A stretch of 64,000 bases of DNA from an uncultured Lachnospiraceae bacterium. GTDB lineage: Bacteria > Bacillota > Clostridia > Lachnospirales > Lachnospiraceae. Below, piece after piece: positions 18,013 to 26,402 of this stretch. Every line of letters starts with the position of its first letter. Positions within the stretch are counted from its first letter, which is position 1. Made by a program: the position numbers and the translations under genes. A model generated the notes under the pieces. The model was not told the origin of the DNA. It did not search any database and saw only the letters and a program-made list of their open reading frames with translations. The stretch is from the NCBI GenBank assembly GCA_946491665.1, contig CAMLYL010000004.1, positions 1 to 64,000 of the forward strand, given 5' to 3'.

Positions 18013-18387
18013 ATGGAACAAAAGTTTTATATCTGCGAACACTGCGGCAATATCATTGCCATGGTAAAAAATACCGGCGTTCCGGTAATGTGCTGCGGTC
18101 AGAAAATGACTGAAATCATTCCGGGCACTACAGACGCGGCTGTGGAAAAACACGTACCGGTCTATGAGATCCGGGACAATATTGTATCCGTAACGGTGGG
18201 CGCTGCGGAACATCCCATGCTTCCGGAACACTACATCGAATGGATCTCTCTGCAGACAAAGGCCGGCAATCAGCGAAAAGTACTTCAGCCGGGCGACGCT
18301 CCCAAAGCCTGTTTCGCCATCTGCGAGGGAGACGAGGTAGAGGCTGTATATGCCTACTGTAATCTGCACAGTCTCTGGAAAGCATAA
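18013..18387 (+). CDS. dfx: Desulfoferrodoxin (2Fe superoxide reductase)
   Basis: Reduces superoxide to hydrogen peroxide in the cytosol without producing oxygen, a defence typical of anaerobes. The 124 residues contain both iron sites: the N-terminal desulforedoxin centre with Cys8, Cys11, Cys27 and Cys28, and the catalytic centre with Glu46-His47, His67, His73, Cys116 and His119. AAGGAGG precedes the ATG. No rubredoxin or rubrerythrin gene is next to it, so the electron donor is encoded elsewhere. Confidence 0.95.
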   Translation: MEQKFYICEHCGNIIAMVKNTGVPVMCCGQKMTEIIPGTTDAAVEKHVPVYEIRDNIVSVTVGAAEHPMLPEHYIEWISLQTKAGNQRKVLQPGDAPKACFAICEGDEVEAVYAYCNLHSLWKA

Positions 18388-18451
18388 GGAGATCACAGAC
18401 TGTACTTTTTATCCGGCTGCAGCATGCACTGCCGGACACAGCAAAACAGAA

Positions 18452-18486
18452 GAGGGTATGCGGAACCTGTCATTCCGCATACCCTC
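18452..18486 (-). terminator. Strong hairpin between convergent dfx and larC
   Basis: Perfect 14-bp stem GAGGGTATGCGGAA/TTCCGCATACCCTC with a 7-base loop. On the minus strand it is followed by TCTGTTTTGC, a modest T tract, so it most likely ends larC transcription; on the plus strand it may help end dfx. Confidence 0.65.
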
Positions 18487-18503
18487 TCACTCTATGATAA
18501 AAC

Positions 18504-19895
18504 TCAATCCTTACCTTCTTTGTTCAGCTGAGCCTCCACTGCCTTGTAAACCTGCAGGAACGGAAGCTTTTCCGCTCTGGCGGCCGCCGCCACACTTTCA
18601 TACTCGGGGACATAACAGCTTCTCCCGTTTCTGTTGATAATTTTCACTTCAACTTCACCGAAATCCGTCATCATTTTCCGGTTATCTCTGCCAAGAACAC
18701 TGCGCTCCATATACTGACGGCGAATGCCGATGGTGCTGGTTTCCTGAAAAATAATTTCCTCCATCCGTTCTCCATCCTCCGGCCCGCAAATCACAGTCAG
18801 AAGATAACCCGGACGGTTCTTCTTCATATATACAGGAGTGTAGGAAACATCTCTGGCTCCCGCCGCAAACAGCCGCTCCATTGCATATCCCATAGCCTCG
18901 CCGCTGCAGTCGTCCATATTGCATTCCAGCTTCAGGATTCCATCCTCCAGCACCTGACTGCGCAGAGGAGCAGATTCCTTTTTCTCCTCCGGAGTAATCA
19001 GCATGGCACGAAGCAGGCTGGGTCTCTCATACGTGCGCTTCCCGGCGCCCAGACCGATCCTGTCCACCCGGTAGCACTCCGGCAGCTCTCTGGAAGTGCA
19101 GACAGCTGCTGCAATAGCCGCCCCGGTAGGCGTCACAAACTCGCCCATGGTATCTGTTTTATGGAGCCGCAGCCGATGATCCGACACAATATTCAGCGTA
19201 GCCGGCACCGGAACCGGAATCACGCCATGCTGACAGCGGACATACCCGCTCCCTTCATAAAGCACCGGTATAATAACTTCACGGATCCCCAGATCATCCA
19301 GGCAGATAGCTGCAGCGGCAATATCTACAATGGAATCTACCGCTCCCACCTCATGAAAATGCACCTCATTCAGAGGTACGCCGTGCGCTTTTGCTTCCGC
19401 CTCCCCCAGAATCTGAAAAGTCCGCACCGCAATTTCCTTTGCATAATCTGACATATCTGAATTCCGGAGGATCTCAATAATCTCCGGCAGTCCCCGGTGG
19501 CTGTGCCCATGCGCGTGACTGTGTCCGTGCTTATGTTCCTCCCCATGAGCATGCTCATGACTGTGTATATGCGCGTCCTCATGAAGATGTCCATGACTGT
19601 GCCCATGTCCATGATGATGTTCCTGAATCTTTTCCGGATTTTCCATCCCATGCAGATATGCCATATCATGATCGTGATTCTCATGCTCCGCGTCCAGATT
19701 AACCGCAAAATCACAGGCGTCCAGTCCGGATTTCTTCACTCTGCTGACAGAAACAGAATACCCGTCCAGTTTCAGACTCTCAAGCGTCCGTTTTAATTTC
19801 TCTTCGTCCGCCCCCAGATCCAGCAGCGCCGCAACTGTCATGTCGCCGCTGATTCCGGCGTAACATTCCAAGTATAATTTCTGATCCTTTCCCAT
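18504..19895 (-). CDS. larC: Nickel-pincer cofactor nickel insertase LarC, unsplit form
   Basis: LarC inserts nickel into the pyridinium bis-thiocarboxylate nucleotide made by LarB and LarE, giving the nickel-pincer cofactor of lactate racemase-type enzymes. The 463 residues hold the N-terminal LarC1 part (LECYAGISGDMTVAALLDLG) and the C-terminal LarC2 part (LECNMDDCSGEAMGYAMERL) in one frame, so no programmed frameshift is needed as in Lactiplantibacillus. A loop near residues 85-140 is extremely His-rich, as expected for nickel binding. No larA, larB or larE lies in the window. It is 34 bases downstream of fabH. Confidence 0.9.
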   Translation of the reverse strand: MGKDQKLYLECYAGISGDMTVAALLDLGADEEKLKRTLESLKLDGYSVSVSRVKKSGLDACDFAVNLDAEHENHDHDMAYLHGMENPEKIQEHHHGHGHSHGHLHEDAHIHSHEHAHGEEHKHGHSHAHGHSHRGLPEIIEILRNSDMSDYAKEIAVRTFQILGEAEAKAHGVPLNEVHFHEVGAVDSIVDIAAAAICLDDLGIREVIIPVLYEGSGYVRCQHGVIPVPVPATLNIVSDHRLRLHKTDTMGEFVTPTGAAIAAAVCTSRELPECYRVDRIGLGAGKRTYERPSLLRAMLITPEEKKESAPLRSQVLEDGILKLECNMDDCSGEAMGYAMERLFAAGARDVSYTPVYMKKNRPGYLLTVICGPEDGERMEEIIFQETSTIGIRRQYMERSVLGRDNRKMMTDFGEVEVKIINRNGRSCYVPEYESVAAAARAEKLPFLQVYKAVEAQLNKEGKD

Positions 19896-19929
19896 CTTTT
19901 CCCTCTCTTCCTAACCGGCACACCAAAAA

Positions 19930-20895
19930 CTACGCCCAGGTCAGCGTCAGCACACCCCAGGTCAGACCGGAACCGAATCCTGCCAGCACAATCTTCTGAC
20001 CGGACTTCAGCAGCCCCTTCCTGTTTACCTCATCCAGAAGAATCGGAACGCTGGCAGCGGAAGTATTGCCGCAGTGATCTACATTCCCCGGCACTTTATC
20101 AACGGAAACGTTCAGCTTCTTCGCAATCATCTGATTGATGCGGGCATTGGCCTGATGGAGAATAAACCAGTCGATGTCCTCCACCTGCAGATCCGCTTTC
20201 TCCAGCGTCTCATGAATGGCCTCGGGAATCTTCTTCACCGCAAACTTGAACACAGCGCCGCCATCCATGTACAGAAAATCCATAGGCTTCTGCTCCGGGA
20301 CAAAGGGATTAAAATTCTCCCGGTTTTTTACATAAATCACGCCGCCCCTGGTTCCATCGCTTCCCATAACTCCGGCTGATACTCCTGTCTCTGCTGCCCG
20401 GACTACCGCCGCTCCGGCGCCGTCGGCAAAGATTACACAGGTGGAACGGTCTTTCCAGTCCACAATCCGGGACAAAGTCTCCGCTCCGATCACCAGAGCA
20501 GTCTGATACATACCGCTCTGCATGTAGGCGTCTACCAGATTAAGGGCAAATACAAACCCGGAGCAGGCTGCGCTGATGTCAAAAGCAGTGGCGTTCACCG
20601 CTCCCAGTTCACTCTGTACCAGACAGGCAGTATTCGGAACCAGCGTATCCGGCGTGCAGGTGGCAACGATGATCAGATCCAGCTCCTCCGCCTTCACCCC
20701 GGCATCCTCCAGCGCCCGGCGGGCAGCCTCTGTGGAAAGAGACGCCGTCGTCTCTTCGACTGAAATATGTCTCTGCCGGATCCCCGTCCGGCTGCTGATC
20801 CACTCATCACTGGTATCCACAATAGTAGATAAATAATCGTTTGTCACTATTTTCTCCGGCAGGCAGCTGCCGGTTCCGATAATCTGCGCTCTCAT
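19930..20895 (-). CDS. fabH: Beta-ketoacyl-ACP synthase III
   Basis: Starts fatty acid synthesis by condensing acyl-CoA with malonyl-ACP. The 321 residues keep the catalytic triad: Cys111 in ISAACSGF, His in WFILHQANARI and Asn in HCGNTSAASVP. The gene is not inside a fab operon; it is followed by larC after 34 bases. A consensus promoter lies upstream and no FapR-type site is evident. It may be an additional paralogue. Confidence 0.92.
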   Translation of the reverse strand: MRAQIIGTGSCLPEKIVTNDYLSTIVDTSDEWISSRTGIRQRHISVEETTASLSTEAARRALEDAGVKAEELDLIIVATCTPDTLVPNTACLVQSELGAVNATAFDISAACSGFVFALNLVDAYMQSGMYQTALVIGAETLSRIVDWKDRSTCVIFADGAGAAVVRAAETGVSAGVMGSDGTRGGVIYVKNRENFNPFVPEQKPMDFLYMDGGAVFKFAVKKIPEAIHETLEKADLQVEDIDWFILHQANARINQMIAKKLNVSVDKVPGNVDHCGNTSAASVPILLDEVNRKGLLKSGQKIVLAGFGSGLTWGVLTLTWA

Positions 20896-20957
20896 CCCAG
20901 GCCTCCAAATTGTTTATTTTAAATCTTCCTATTTATTTTGATTTTCAAACTATCCAA

Positions 20958-20986
20958 AGTATAAGATACGCTTTTTTATTTGTCAA
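20958..20986 (-). promoter_or_regulatory. Promoter of fabH-larC
   Basis: Minus-strand TTGACA (20986-20981), 17 bases, TATACT (20963-20958): a full consensus promoter about 55 bases before the predicted ribosome binding site of fabH. Confidence 0.8.
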
Positions 20987-21062
20987 CTCCCATTCTCGCA
21001 AACCCGGTACTAAAACCCGGCGGCCGTCATATATTTAGAAGAGAATGAAAGGAGAGAAAAAA

Positions 21063-21833
21063 ATGGCAGCAGATATTATTTTGGACGCCGGTCACGGCGG
21101 ATTTGACAACGGCGCCTCTTACATGGGCCGCGCAGAAAAGGACGATGTACTGCACCTGACACTGGCAGTAGGAGAAAAACTGCAGCAGAACGGATACAAT
21201 GTTTATTTCACCCGCACTTCAGACGTCTATCAGAGCCCTTACGAAAAAGCTGAGCTTGCCAACGAAGCCCAGGGAAAATATTTTATTTCGTTCCATCGCA
21301 ATTCCGGTGTGGAAGATAACCTCTACAGCGGAGTTCAGAGTCTGGTCTATCAGGAAAACGAAACCGTCAGCCGCATCGCCAGCAATATTAACGCTCAGCT
21401 GGAGAGAGTCGGCTTTCAGAATCTGGGAATCGAAGAAATTCCCGGTCTGATCGTTCTGAGAGAAACAGATATGCCCGCAGTTCTTTTGGAAGTCGGATTT
21501 CTGAATAATGACATAGATAATCAGATCTTTGATGAAAAATTTGACCAGATCGTTCAGGCCATTGTAACGGGAATTGAAGAGAGTATTCCTGTCACGGCAC
21601 AGGCAGTCCCGGACCGGTATTTCGTCCAGACCGGACTGTTTAAGTACGATGTTAATGCTGCTTATCAGCTGGAACGGCTGAAAATGCAGGGATTTTCCGG
21701 ACAGATTCATTATGAAAAACCTTATTATGGCGTGTGGGTGGGCCATTCCAGAACACTGGATGAGGCGGTGCAGCTTCAGAATGATCTGAAAAAGAACGGA
21801 TACACCACACTGATTGTATCCTCCAGAGAATAA
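21063..21833 (+). CDS. N-acetylmuramoyl-L-alanine amidase with SPOR domain, CwlC-like
   Basis: Cleaves the amide bond between muramic acid and the peptide. Amidase_3 zinc ligands are visible: His in DAGHGGFD, a Glu in GRAEKDD, His in FISFHRNS, and the catalytic Glu in AVLLEVGFLNN. A SPOR domain (DRYFVQTGLFKY to VSSRE) fills the last ~65 residues. No signal peptide is present, as in CwlC, the mother-cell lysis amidase of Bacillus. I start at ATG 21063 because GGAGAG lies between it and the upstream ATG at 21045. Late sporulation expression is inferred. Confidence 0.85.
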   Translation: MAADIILDAGHGGFDNGASYMGRAEKDDVLHLTLAVGEKLQQNGYNVYFTRTSDVYQSPYEKAELANEAQGKYFISFHRNSGVEDNLYSGVQSLVYQENETVSRIASNINAQLERVGFQNLGIEEIPGLIVLRETDMPAVLLEVGFLNNDIDNQIFDEKFDQIVQAIVTGIEESIPVTAQAVPDRYFVQTGLFKYDVNAAYQLERLKMQGFSGQIHYEKPYYGVWVGHSRTLDEAVQLQNDLKKNGYTTLIVSSRE

Positions 21834-21901
21834 CTCTTATACTGCCGCGCAGACACACCTGCAACAGAACAATAATTCCGGACAAAGATTTTTTTCGGGA
21901 C

Positions 21902-21930
21902 TTTACAGGCAAATCCGGGAAGATTACAAT
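21902..21930 (+). promoter_or_regulatory. Promoter of the 167-residue unknown gene
   Basis: TTTACA (21902-21907), 17 bases, TACAAT (21925-21930), ending 41 bases before the predicted start codon at 21972. Confidence 0.6.
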
Positions 21931-21971
21931 AATAACATCTTTTTATCCGCTTTTTGCGACAGGGAACGACG

Positions 21972-22472
21972 ATGAAACATTCTTATATTATTGCTTTCTG
22001 GAGCCCTTTTCCGATCACAGCCACAGATTTCTGCATGGACTTTTTTTCATCCTTTTTTCATCGGCACGGTGATATCCAATGTGTGCTCTGCAACAGCGAT
22101 CAGAAAGAACGGACGATCAGAATTCTTCTCCATGCAGATCTGATGGTGGTGGTCTTTCATCAGAGCTACCGCGAACTGTGCCGGTGGATCACCGATGATA
22201 TCTACCGCTTCGCCAACTGTCTGTATATGATTATCGATTATTTTCCCGAAAAGGACTACAGTCTTATCCGAATCTCCCAGGATTTCCGGATTCCGCTTTC
22301 CCGTCTGACATGCATCCCCTACAACCTGAAATACCGGGAGGCCAGCCGCAGAGGAGCCGTACGCAGTTACTGGCGTTCCTGCACGCGCCATGGCATCTGC
22401 CAGGCCGGAATGGACTTTTACGGAGAACTCCTCCGCTCGGCCCGGATGATGCTGAAAGCTCTGGGGGAATAG
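21972..22472 (+). CDS. Protein of unknown function, possible degenerate ParA/MinD-like fold
   Basis: 167 residues from the ATG at 21972; a TTG further upstream is unlikely. The chain alternates beta-strand-like hydrophobic runs (SYIIAFWSPFP, RILLHADLMVVVFHQS, FANCLYMIIDYFPEKD) with helices, a pattern like the receiver-type or ParA-like folds of TadZ/CpaE proteins, but no P-loop glycines or lysine are present where they would be expected. The C terminus is rich in Arg and Cys. This is a shape-based impression only. It is flanked by the CwlC-like amidase and a TIGR04086 gene on the same strand. Confidence 0.5.
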   Translation: MKHSYIIAFWSPFPITATDFCMDFFSSFFHRHGDIQCVLCNSDQKERTIRILLHADLMVVVFHQSYRELCRWITDDIYRFANCLYMIIDYFPEKDYSLIRISQDFRIPLSRLTCIPYNLKYREASRRGAVRSYWRSCTRHGICQAGMDFYGELLRSARMMLKALGE

Positions 22473-22622
22473 TTTCTTCCATCTCTCCGGTCATATTTCT
22501 GCAGGTATGGCATATATTTTACCGTAACAGATCCCGCTGCAGGCGCAGAAAACAGCCCCGCCGTTCCTTCTGCCCTTCCGGAATTGTTACATTCTATCTA
22601 TACTGAAAAGCGGAGGAAAATC

Positions 22623-22997
22623 ATGGACAGAGCAAATAACAGAAAAAACAAACTACTGGTTATCATCAGCACTCTCCTGATCATGTATGTCATTACAGGA
22701 CTTGCCCTGCTGGCGCTGGCGCTGCTTTTGTTCAAGATGCAGCTCAGTGAAAATGTCGTTACCGTCGGAATCATGGTAATCTATATTGTCTCCTGCCTGA
22801 TCGGCGGCCTGATTGCAGGAAAACGTATCCAGGTGCGAAAGTTCCTTTGGGGCGTAGTGGTAGGCGCCGTCTATTTTGTTATCCTGCTGATCGGTTCACT
22901 TCTCATGAACCGCGGAATCAGCTCGGATACCGTACATGTAGCCACTACGCTCGTCATGTGCATGGCGGCAGGCATGATCGGAGGCATGATCAGTTAA
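22623..22997 (+). CDS. TIGR04086-family membrane protein
   Basis: 124 residues with four hydrophobic helices, beginning MDRANNRKNKLLVIISTLLI and containing the small-residue pair CLIGGLIAGKRIQ and CMAAGMIGGMIS typical of TIGR04086/YrzE proteins. The start at 22623 has GCGGAGG six to eight bases upstream; the longer frame to 22584 lacks a ribosome binding site. The function of the family is unknown. Confidence 0.8.
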   Translation: MDRANNRKNKLLVIISTLLIMYVITGLALLALALLLFKMQLSENVVTVGIMVIYIVSCLIGGLIAGKRIQVRKFLWGVVVGAVYFVILLIGSLLMNRGISSDTVHVATTLVMCMAAGMIGGMIS

Positions 22998-23037
22998 AAA
23001 AACGAAGGGACAGAATATAAAATCATTTTCCCCTCGT
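22997..23037 (-). terminator. Terminator after the XRE gene at 23064
   Basis: Arms ACGAAGGG and CCCCTCGT (23002-23009 with 23030-23037, one mismatch) followed on the minus strand by TTTTTTT. Confidence 0.6.
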
Positions 23038-23063
23038 CATTTTCCTGTGTGCCCCGGGGGCGG

Positions 23064-23417
23064 TCAGGAATCCTGTTCTCTTTTATCAGTCAGCGCCTGA
23101 GCATACCCCAGAAGCCGCCCCCGATCCATTGTGTCCAGACAGCGGAACTGCTGCATCAGGTCAAAAGAGTCAGATCCCCCGTCAATCATAATATAATCTG
23201 CCTTAACTTTTTTCCGGCTCTCTGTCCCTTCCAGGAGCTCATAGGGAGTCAGCTCCAGAACATTACAGATCGCCATAATCTTATCCGAGGCAGGATTCGT
23301 TTTTTTGCGCTTCCAGTCACTGATTGTACTCTGGGCGATCCCTGTCTGTTCGGAAAAATATTTCTGAGAAATTCGCTTTTCTTTCAAAACCTGAAAGATA
23401 CGTTCACTTATAATCAT
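23064..23417 (-). CDS. XRE-family helix-turn-helix regulator
   Basis: 117 residues. The N-terminal 60 form a Cro/C1-type HTH (KRISQKYFSEQTGIAQSTIS, DWKRKKTNPASDKI, NVLELTPYELLEG). The C-terminal ~45 residues (FDLMQQFRCLDTMDRGRLLG) look like the short helical tail common in clostridial XRE proteins. Its ATG overlaps the stop of a 75-residue gene by four bases. Target unknown. Confidence 0.88.
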   Translation of the reverse strand: MIISERIFQVLKEKRISQKYFSEQTGIAQSTISDWKRKKTNPASDKIMAICNVLELTPYELLEGTESRKKVKADYIMIDGGSDSFDLMQQFRCLDTMDRGRLLGYAQALTDKREQDS

Positions 23418-23641
23418 GTTAACTCCTTCAACTCCTTAAATAATTCTATATCTGACGGCTGAACTTTCATATTCGTAGTAACAGGCTCTTCGCCAGGCTT
23501 TGTCACAGTAATCTCTATTACGGACCCTTCCGGGATCCCTCCCTGCAAAGTCGCCTGGAAAAAAGCAACAAACTTCGGATGATTAGCGGTAAAACGGCTG
23601 AGCGCCTGCTTCGCTTTAAAAAGCGATGCCGGATTAATCAT
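23414..23641 (-). CDS. Small conserved protein (75 aa), unknown function
   Basis: The product begins MINPASLFKAKQALSRFTAN and ends with a beta-rich part (SVIEITVTKPGEEPVTTNMK). AAGGAG lies seven bases before the ATG at 23641; the 21 codons upstream in frame are not preceded by any ribosome binding site. It overlaps the XRE regulator by ATGA, so the two are co-translated. I recall similar proteins in Lachnospiraceae, but no function. Confidence 0.7.
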   Translation of the reverse strand: MINPASLFKAKQALSRFTANHPKFVAFFQATLQGGIPEGSVIEITVTKPGEEPVTTNMKVQPSDIELFKELKELT

Positions 23642-23710
23642 ACTTTTTCTCCTTTCTCTGCTGATTTCTGTGATCACAATAGCACAGGCCAGACAGTTTT
23701 TCAAGAATTT

Positions 23711-24160
23711 TCAGAACATAATTCTCGTTATCCGATACTTCTGTCCGGTTATCTCCATCACGGCCATGGACACCTCTCCCGGAAAGCGGGGCCATCCGCA
23801 GCTCCCCGGATTCAGCCAGAGCCTTCCGTCAATCATCTCCTCTGAATATCTGTGGGTGTGCCCCGACACAATAACATCCGCCTCTCCCGCGGCAGATCCT
23901 GCATGGTTTCGGTTATGTACCATCAAAAACTCCAGATCCTCAATACGGAAACGCAGCTTTTCCGCCAGACCGCGGGCCCAGTATCCGTCACAGTTTCCCC
24001 GCACCGCATACAGTCTTCCCATAAAGCGGATCTGATCCAGAATCTTCTCCTCTGTAAAATCCCCGGCATGAAGAACATAATCACATGTCTTCAGAATCTC
24101 CAGCGCCTCCGGCCGCATCAGGCCGTGAGTATCTGATATAATTCCCACTTTTGTCGACAA
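23711..24160 (-). CDS. YfcE/MJ0936-family metallophosphoesterase
   Basis: 149-residue calcineurin-like phosphoesterase with the metal-binding series in order: IISDTHG, LHAGD, VRGNCDG, MVHNRNH and SGHTHRY. The small size and the absence of other domains match YfcE-type phosphodiesterases, which hydrolyse phosphodiester bonds in vitro and whose physiological substrate is unknown. In Clostridia such a gene often follows rph and rdgB, but these are not here. It has its own promoter. Confidence 0.9.
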   Translation of the reverse strand: MSTKVGIISDTHGLMRPEALEILKTCDYVLHAGDFTEEKILDQIRFMGRLYAVRGNCDGYWARGLAEKLRFRIEDLEFLMVHNRNHAGSAAGEADVIVSGHTHRYSEEMIDGRLWLNPGSCGWPRFPGEVSMAVMEITGQKYRITRIMF

Positions 24161-24204
24161 ATTCTCCTCCCCCTTCTTCAGTCATTCGTTTGCTTATCAG
24201 TACT

Positions 24205-24234
24205 ATCATATTTCCTGCAATCCCCAAAAGTCAA
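24205..24234 (-). promoter_or_regulatory. Promoter of the phosphoesterase gene
   Basis: Minus-strand TTGACT (24234-24229), 18 bases, TATGAT (24210-24205), about 45 bases before the start codon. Confidence 0.65.
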
Positions 24235-24343
24235 CTTTATTTTTTCTGTTTTGTCTGTTTTTGCATTTTTTTGTTACAGGCTGTTTTATTATTTTGAGAC
24301 GTCACCGGAAGACAGCCAGGTTTCTGCAGGCAAGATGCCTGCG

Positions 24344-24916
24344 TCAGACCATCCCCAGAGTTTTCAGAATCAGATAAATGACTCCCAGTACCCAGCTTGT
24401 AAAAATTCCATAAAGAATTACCGGTCCGCCGATTGAAAAAATCTGCGCTCCCAGACCAAACACCTGTCCTTCCTTTTTATATTCCAGGGCAGATGAGGCG
24501 ATTCCGTTGGCAAATCCGGTAATCGGAACCAGAACCCCGGCTCCCGCAAACTGAGCCAGACTGGGATATATATTCAGCCCGGTCAGAATGGCGCTGGCCA
24601 GCACCAGGATCAGACTGGTCCATTTCCCTGCCGTCAGCTGATCCATCCCCCGCGCATTCATACAGTAAGAAGTAATCAGCTGACCAGCGAGACAGATTGC
24701 TCCGCCCACCAGAAAAGCTTTCACCATATGAAGGGGAAGGCTGTATGTGGGAGTTACCTGCTTCACATAAGCATTATAAGCCTCTTCCCGCTCTTTTTTC
24801 GCGGCAGGGTCATCTGCATTTTCCTGCTCAATCACTCTGGAAACCAGCTCTTCACCTGACGCATTCTTATTAATTTTTTCCGATTCCTGTTGTGTTTTCC
24901 TTGAATTCTCACTCAT
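24344..24916 (-). CDS. spoVAC: Stage V sporulation protein AC
   Basis: Inner-membrane component of the SpoVA channel that moves calcium dipicolinate into the forespore and out during germination; SpoVAC is the mechanosensitive part in Bacillus. The 190 residues have a long charged N terminus (about 55 residues, more than in Bacillus), then YNAYVKQVTPTYSLPLHMVK, AFLVGGAICLAGQLI, ITGFANGIASSALEYKKEG and FSIGGPVILYGIF. It is the last gene of the spoVAA-AB-AC run, with a 50-base gap after spoVAB. A small GCAGGC/GCCTGC hairpin follows the stop without a T tract. Confidence 0.9.
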   Translation of the reverse strand: MSENSRKTQQESEKINKNASGEELVSRVIEQENADDPAAKKEREEAYNAYVKQVTPTYSLPLHMVKAFLVGGAICLAGQLITSYCMNARGMDQLTAGKWTSLILVLASAILTGLNIYPSLAQFAGAGVLVPITGFANGIASSALEYKKEGQVFGLGAQIFSIGGPVILYGIFTSWVLGVIYLILKTLGMV

Positions 24917-24966
24917 TTCTTTCCAATCCTGTCTTTTTTATTCATTCCCTTTTCCTCGGTCATACA

Positions 24967-25389
24967 TCAGAATAATACCGCGAAATAATAAAAACATCCC
25001 GTCGCCTTTCCCAGCGCAAATGCAAATATCAGTATATATAACCCTGTTTTCAGCTTTATTCTGCGAAAAAGAATGGGAAATACATTCAGCACTTCCGCCA
25101 GAGCAACCGACAGACAGCCGATAAACATTCCCGCAGCGCCCCCGTAAAGTACTGCAAACCAGTTCCCCAGCGGGAGAGGGATTTCCTCAAACAGCGCAAT
25201 CACTGTTCCAAAAATACCTCCCAGCATTATCGCATTTTCAAGTGCAATGCAAAAAGATGCCACACTTGTTTTGCCCGCCAGTCTCGGCACCAGCCCCAGC
25301 CCTGTAATCAGAGCAAACACACCGGCCGCCACAGCGATTCCGGCCAGCAGTCCCATCAGCGCCAAAATGATATCAGTTATCCACGTCAT
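24967..25389 (-). CDS. spoVAB: Stage V sporulation protein AB
   Basis: 140-residue membrane protein with about four helices (MTWITDIILALMGLLAGIAV, ALENAIMLGGIFGTVIALFE, WFAVLYGGAAGMFIGCLSVA, LAEVLNVFPILFRRI) that match SpoVAB. The chosen ATG at 25389 has GGGAAGAG upstream, and the frame overlaps the end of spoVAA by 17 bases. It belongs to the forespore operon for dipicolinate uptake. Confidence 0.88.
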   Translation of the reverse strand: MTWITDIILALMGLLAGIAVAAGVFALITGLGLVPRLAGKTSVASFCIALENAIMLGGIFGTVIALFEEIPLPLGNWFAVLYGGAAGMFIGCLSVALAEVLNVFPILFRRIKLKTGLYILIFAFALGKATGCFYYFAVLF

Positions 25390-26014
25390 GGCTCTTCCCT
25401 TTCCGGCTGCTGTTTTCAATGAAAGCCGTATCTACATCCTCTTCATAAGTCCGCATTGCAACCTGAATCGGCGTGGGATCATCCGTAATTTTTTTACGTC
25501 CCACATGATTATAAAAAACCATAATTCCCACTGCCAGGCCAATACAAAAGCTGACCTCCAGCGGCGTGATCCCCGTGGAGGCCGTGCCGGTCAGACGCAT
25601 ATAGAACTGTTCGAAAACTTCATCCGCCGAAACATCCTTAATAAAAGTCATAATCGTAAATGCGGCTCCGAAAAACAAAATAACGCACAAAACAGCCACC
25701 TTCAGATACTGAACGCCCTTTTTTTCCGGATCCGGCTCATAGCGGATCACAAAATCCGGCGCGCCGATGTTGCTGATCTCCGCCTCCGGATATTTTTCAT
25801 GAATCAGCTGAATGACCCGCAGAACCGAAAAAACCTGAACAAACTCCTTTTTGTCACTGCCGGTAAACCGATACAGCTCCATTTGTTTTACCTGGCGCCG
25901 CATCCCAATATCCGTACACTCTATCTTCGCAATATCTTCCAGACGGACAGTACGTTTATATACAATACAGTTCTGTTCTATTTTCAGATACAGCGTCTGT
26001 CCGGATCCTTTCAT
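25373..26014 (-). CDS. spoVAA: Stage V sporulation protein AA
   Basis: 213 residues. The N-terminal soluble domain (MKGSGQTLYLKIEQNCIVYK, VRLEDIAKIECTD) is followed by two membrane helices (VAVLCVILFFGAAFTIMTFI and LEVSFCIGLAVGIMVFYNHV), which is the SpoVAA layout. Its start overlaps the stop of a YtxH-like gene by ATGA, and its end overlaps spoVAB. Expression in the forespore is suggested by the sigma-G-like promoter before the YtxH-like gene. Confidence 0.9.
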   Translation of the reverse strand: MKGSGQTLYLKIEQNCIVYKRTVRLEDIAKIECTDIGMRRQVKQMELYRFTGSDKKEFVQVFSVLRVIQLIHEKYPEAEISNIGAPDFVIRYEPDPEKKGVQYLKVAVLCVILFFGAAFTIMTFIKDVSADEVFEQFYMRLTGTASTGITPLEVSFCIGLAVGIMVFYNHVGRKKITDDPTPIQVAMRTYEEDVDTAFIENSSRKGKSHDVDN

Positions 26015-26370
26015 GCATGCTCCCCGCTTTCAAATACAGATCCTGTAGAATCCCGGATCTCCTCCACATCTTCTTTAATATTAGCCGCCGCATTTTTTAC
26101 AGCGTCCGCTGTATTTTTCCAGCTGTCCTTCATTTCATCCGCCGTATACTGTGCCGCGAATTTTACTTCAGAAGCAATATCTTTTGTCTGATCCTTCACG
26201 CAACCGCAGGCTTCCTTCAGTTTTTCTCTTTTTGCTTTTGCCTCCTCCGCAAGCAAACTGCCTTTTTCATTTCCATTGCAGTCCTTACTTTTTAAATAAT
26301 AAATCACGCCGCCGACTAAAACAGCAAAAATCACCATACAACAACATTTCTTACAGAATTTCATACACAT
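26011..26370 (-). CDS. YtxH-like membrane-anchored coiled protein, first gene of the spoVA operon
   Basis: 119 residues. After a Cys-rich start (MCMKFCKKCCCM) comes one membrane helix (VIFAVLVGGVIYYL), then a long charged amphipathic helix (EEAKAKREKLKEACGCVKDQ and following) as in YtxH/late-embryogenesis-like proteins. AAGGAG seven bases before the ATG supports this start. The stop overlaps the spoVAA start by four bases. It is not part of the standard Bacillus spoVA operon. The location behind a sigma-G-type promoter suggests a forespore membrane protein. Confidence 0.75.
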   Translation of the reverse strand: MCMKFCKKCCCMVIFAVLVGGVIYYLKSKDCNGNEKGSLLAEEAKAKREKLKEACGCVKDQTKDIASEVKFAAQYTADEMKDSWKNTADAVKNAAANIKEDVEEIRDSTGSVFESGEHA

Positions 26371-26402
26371 TGCAGTTCTCCTTCTCTTGTAATTTCTGTT
26401 GT

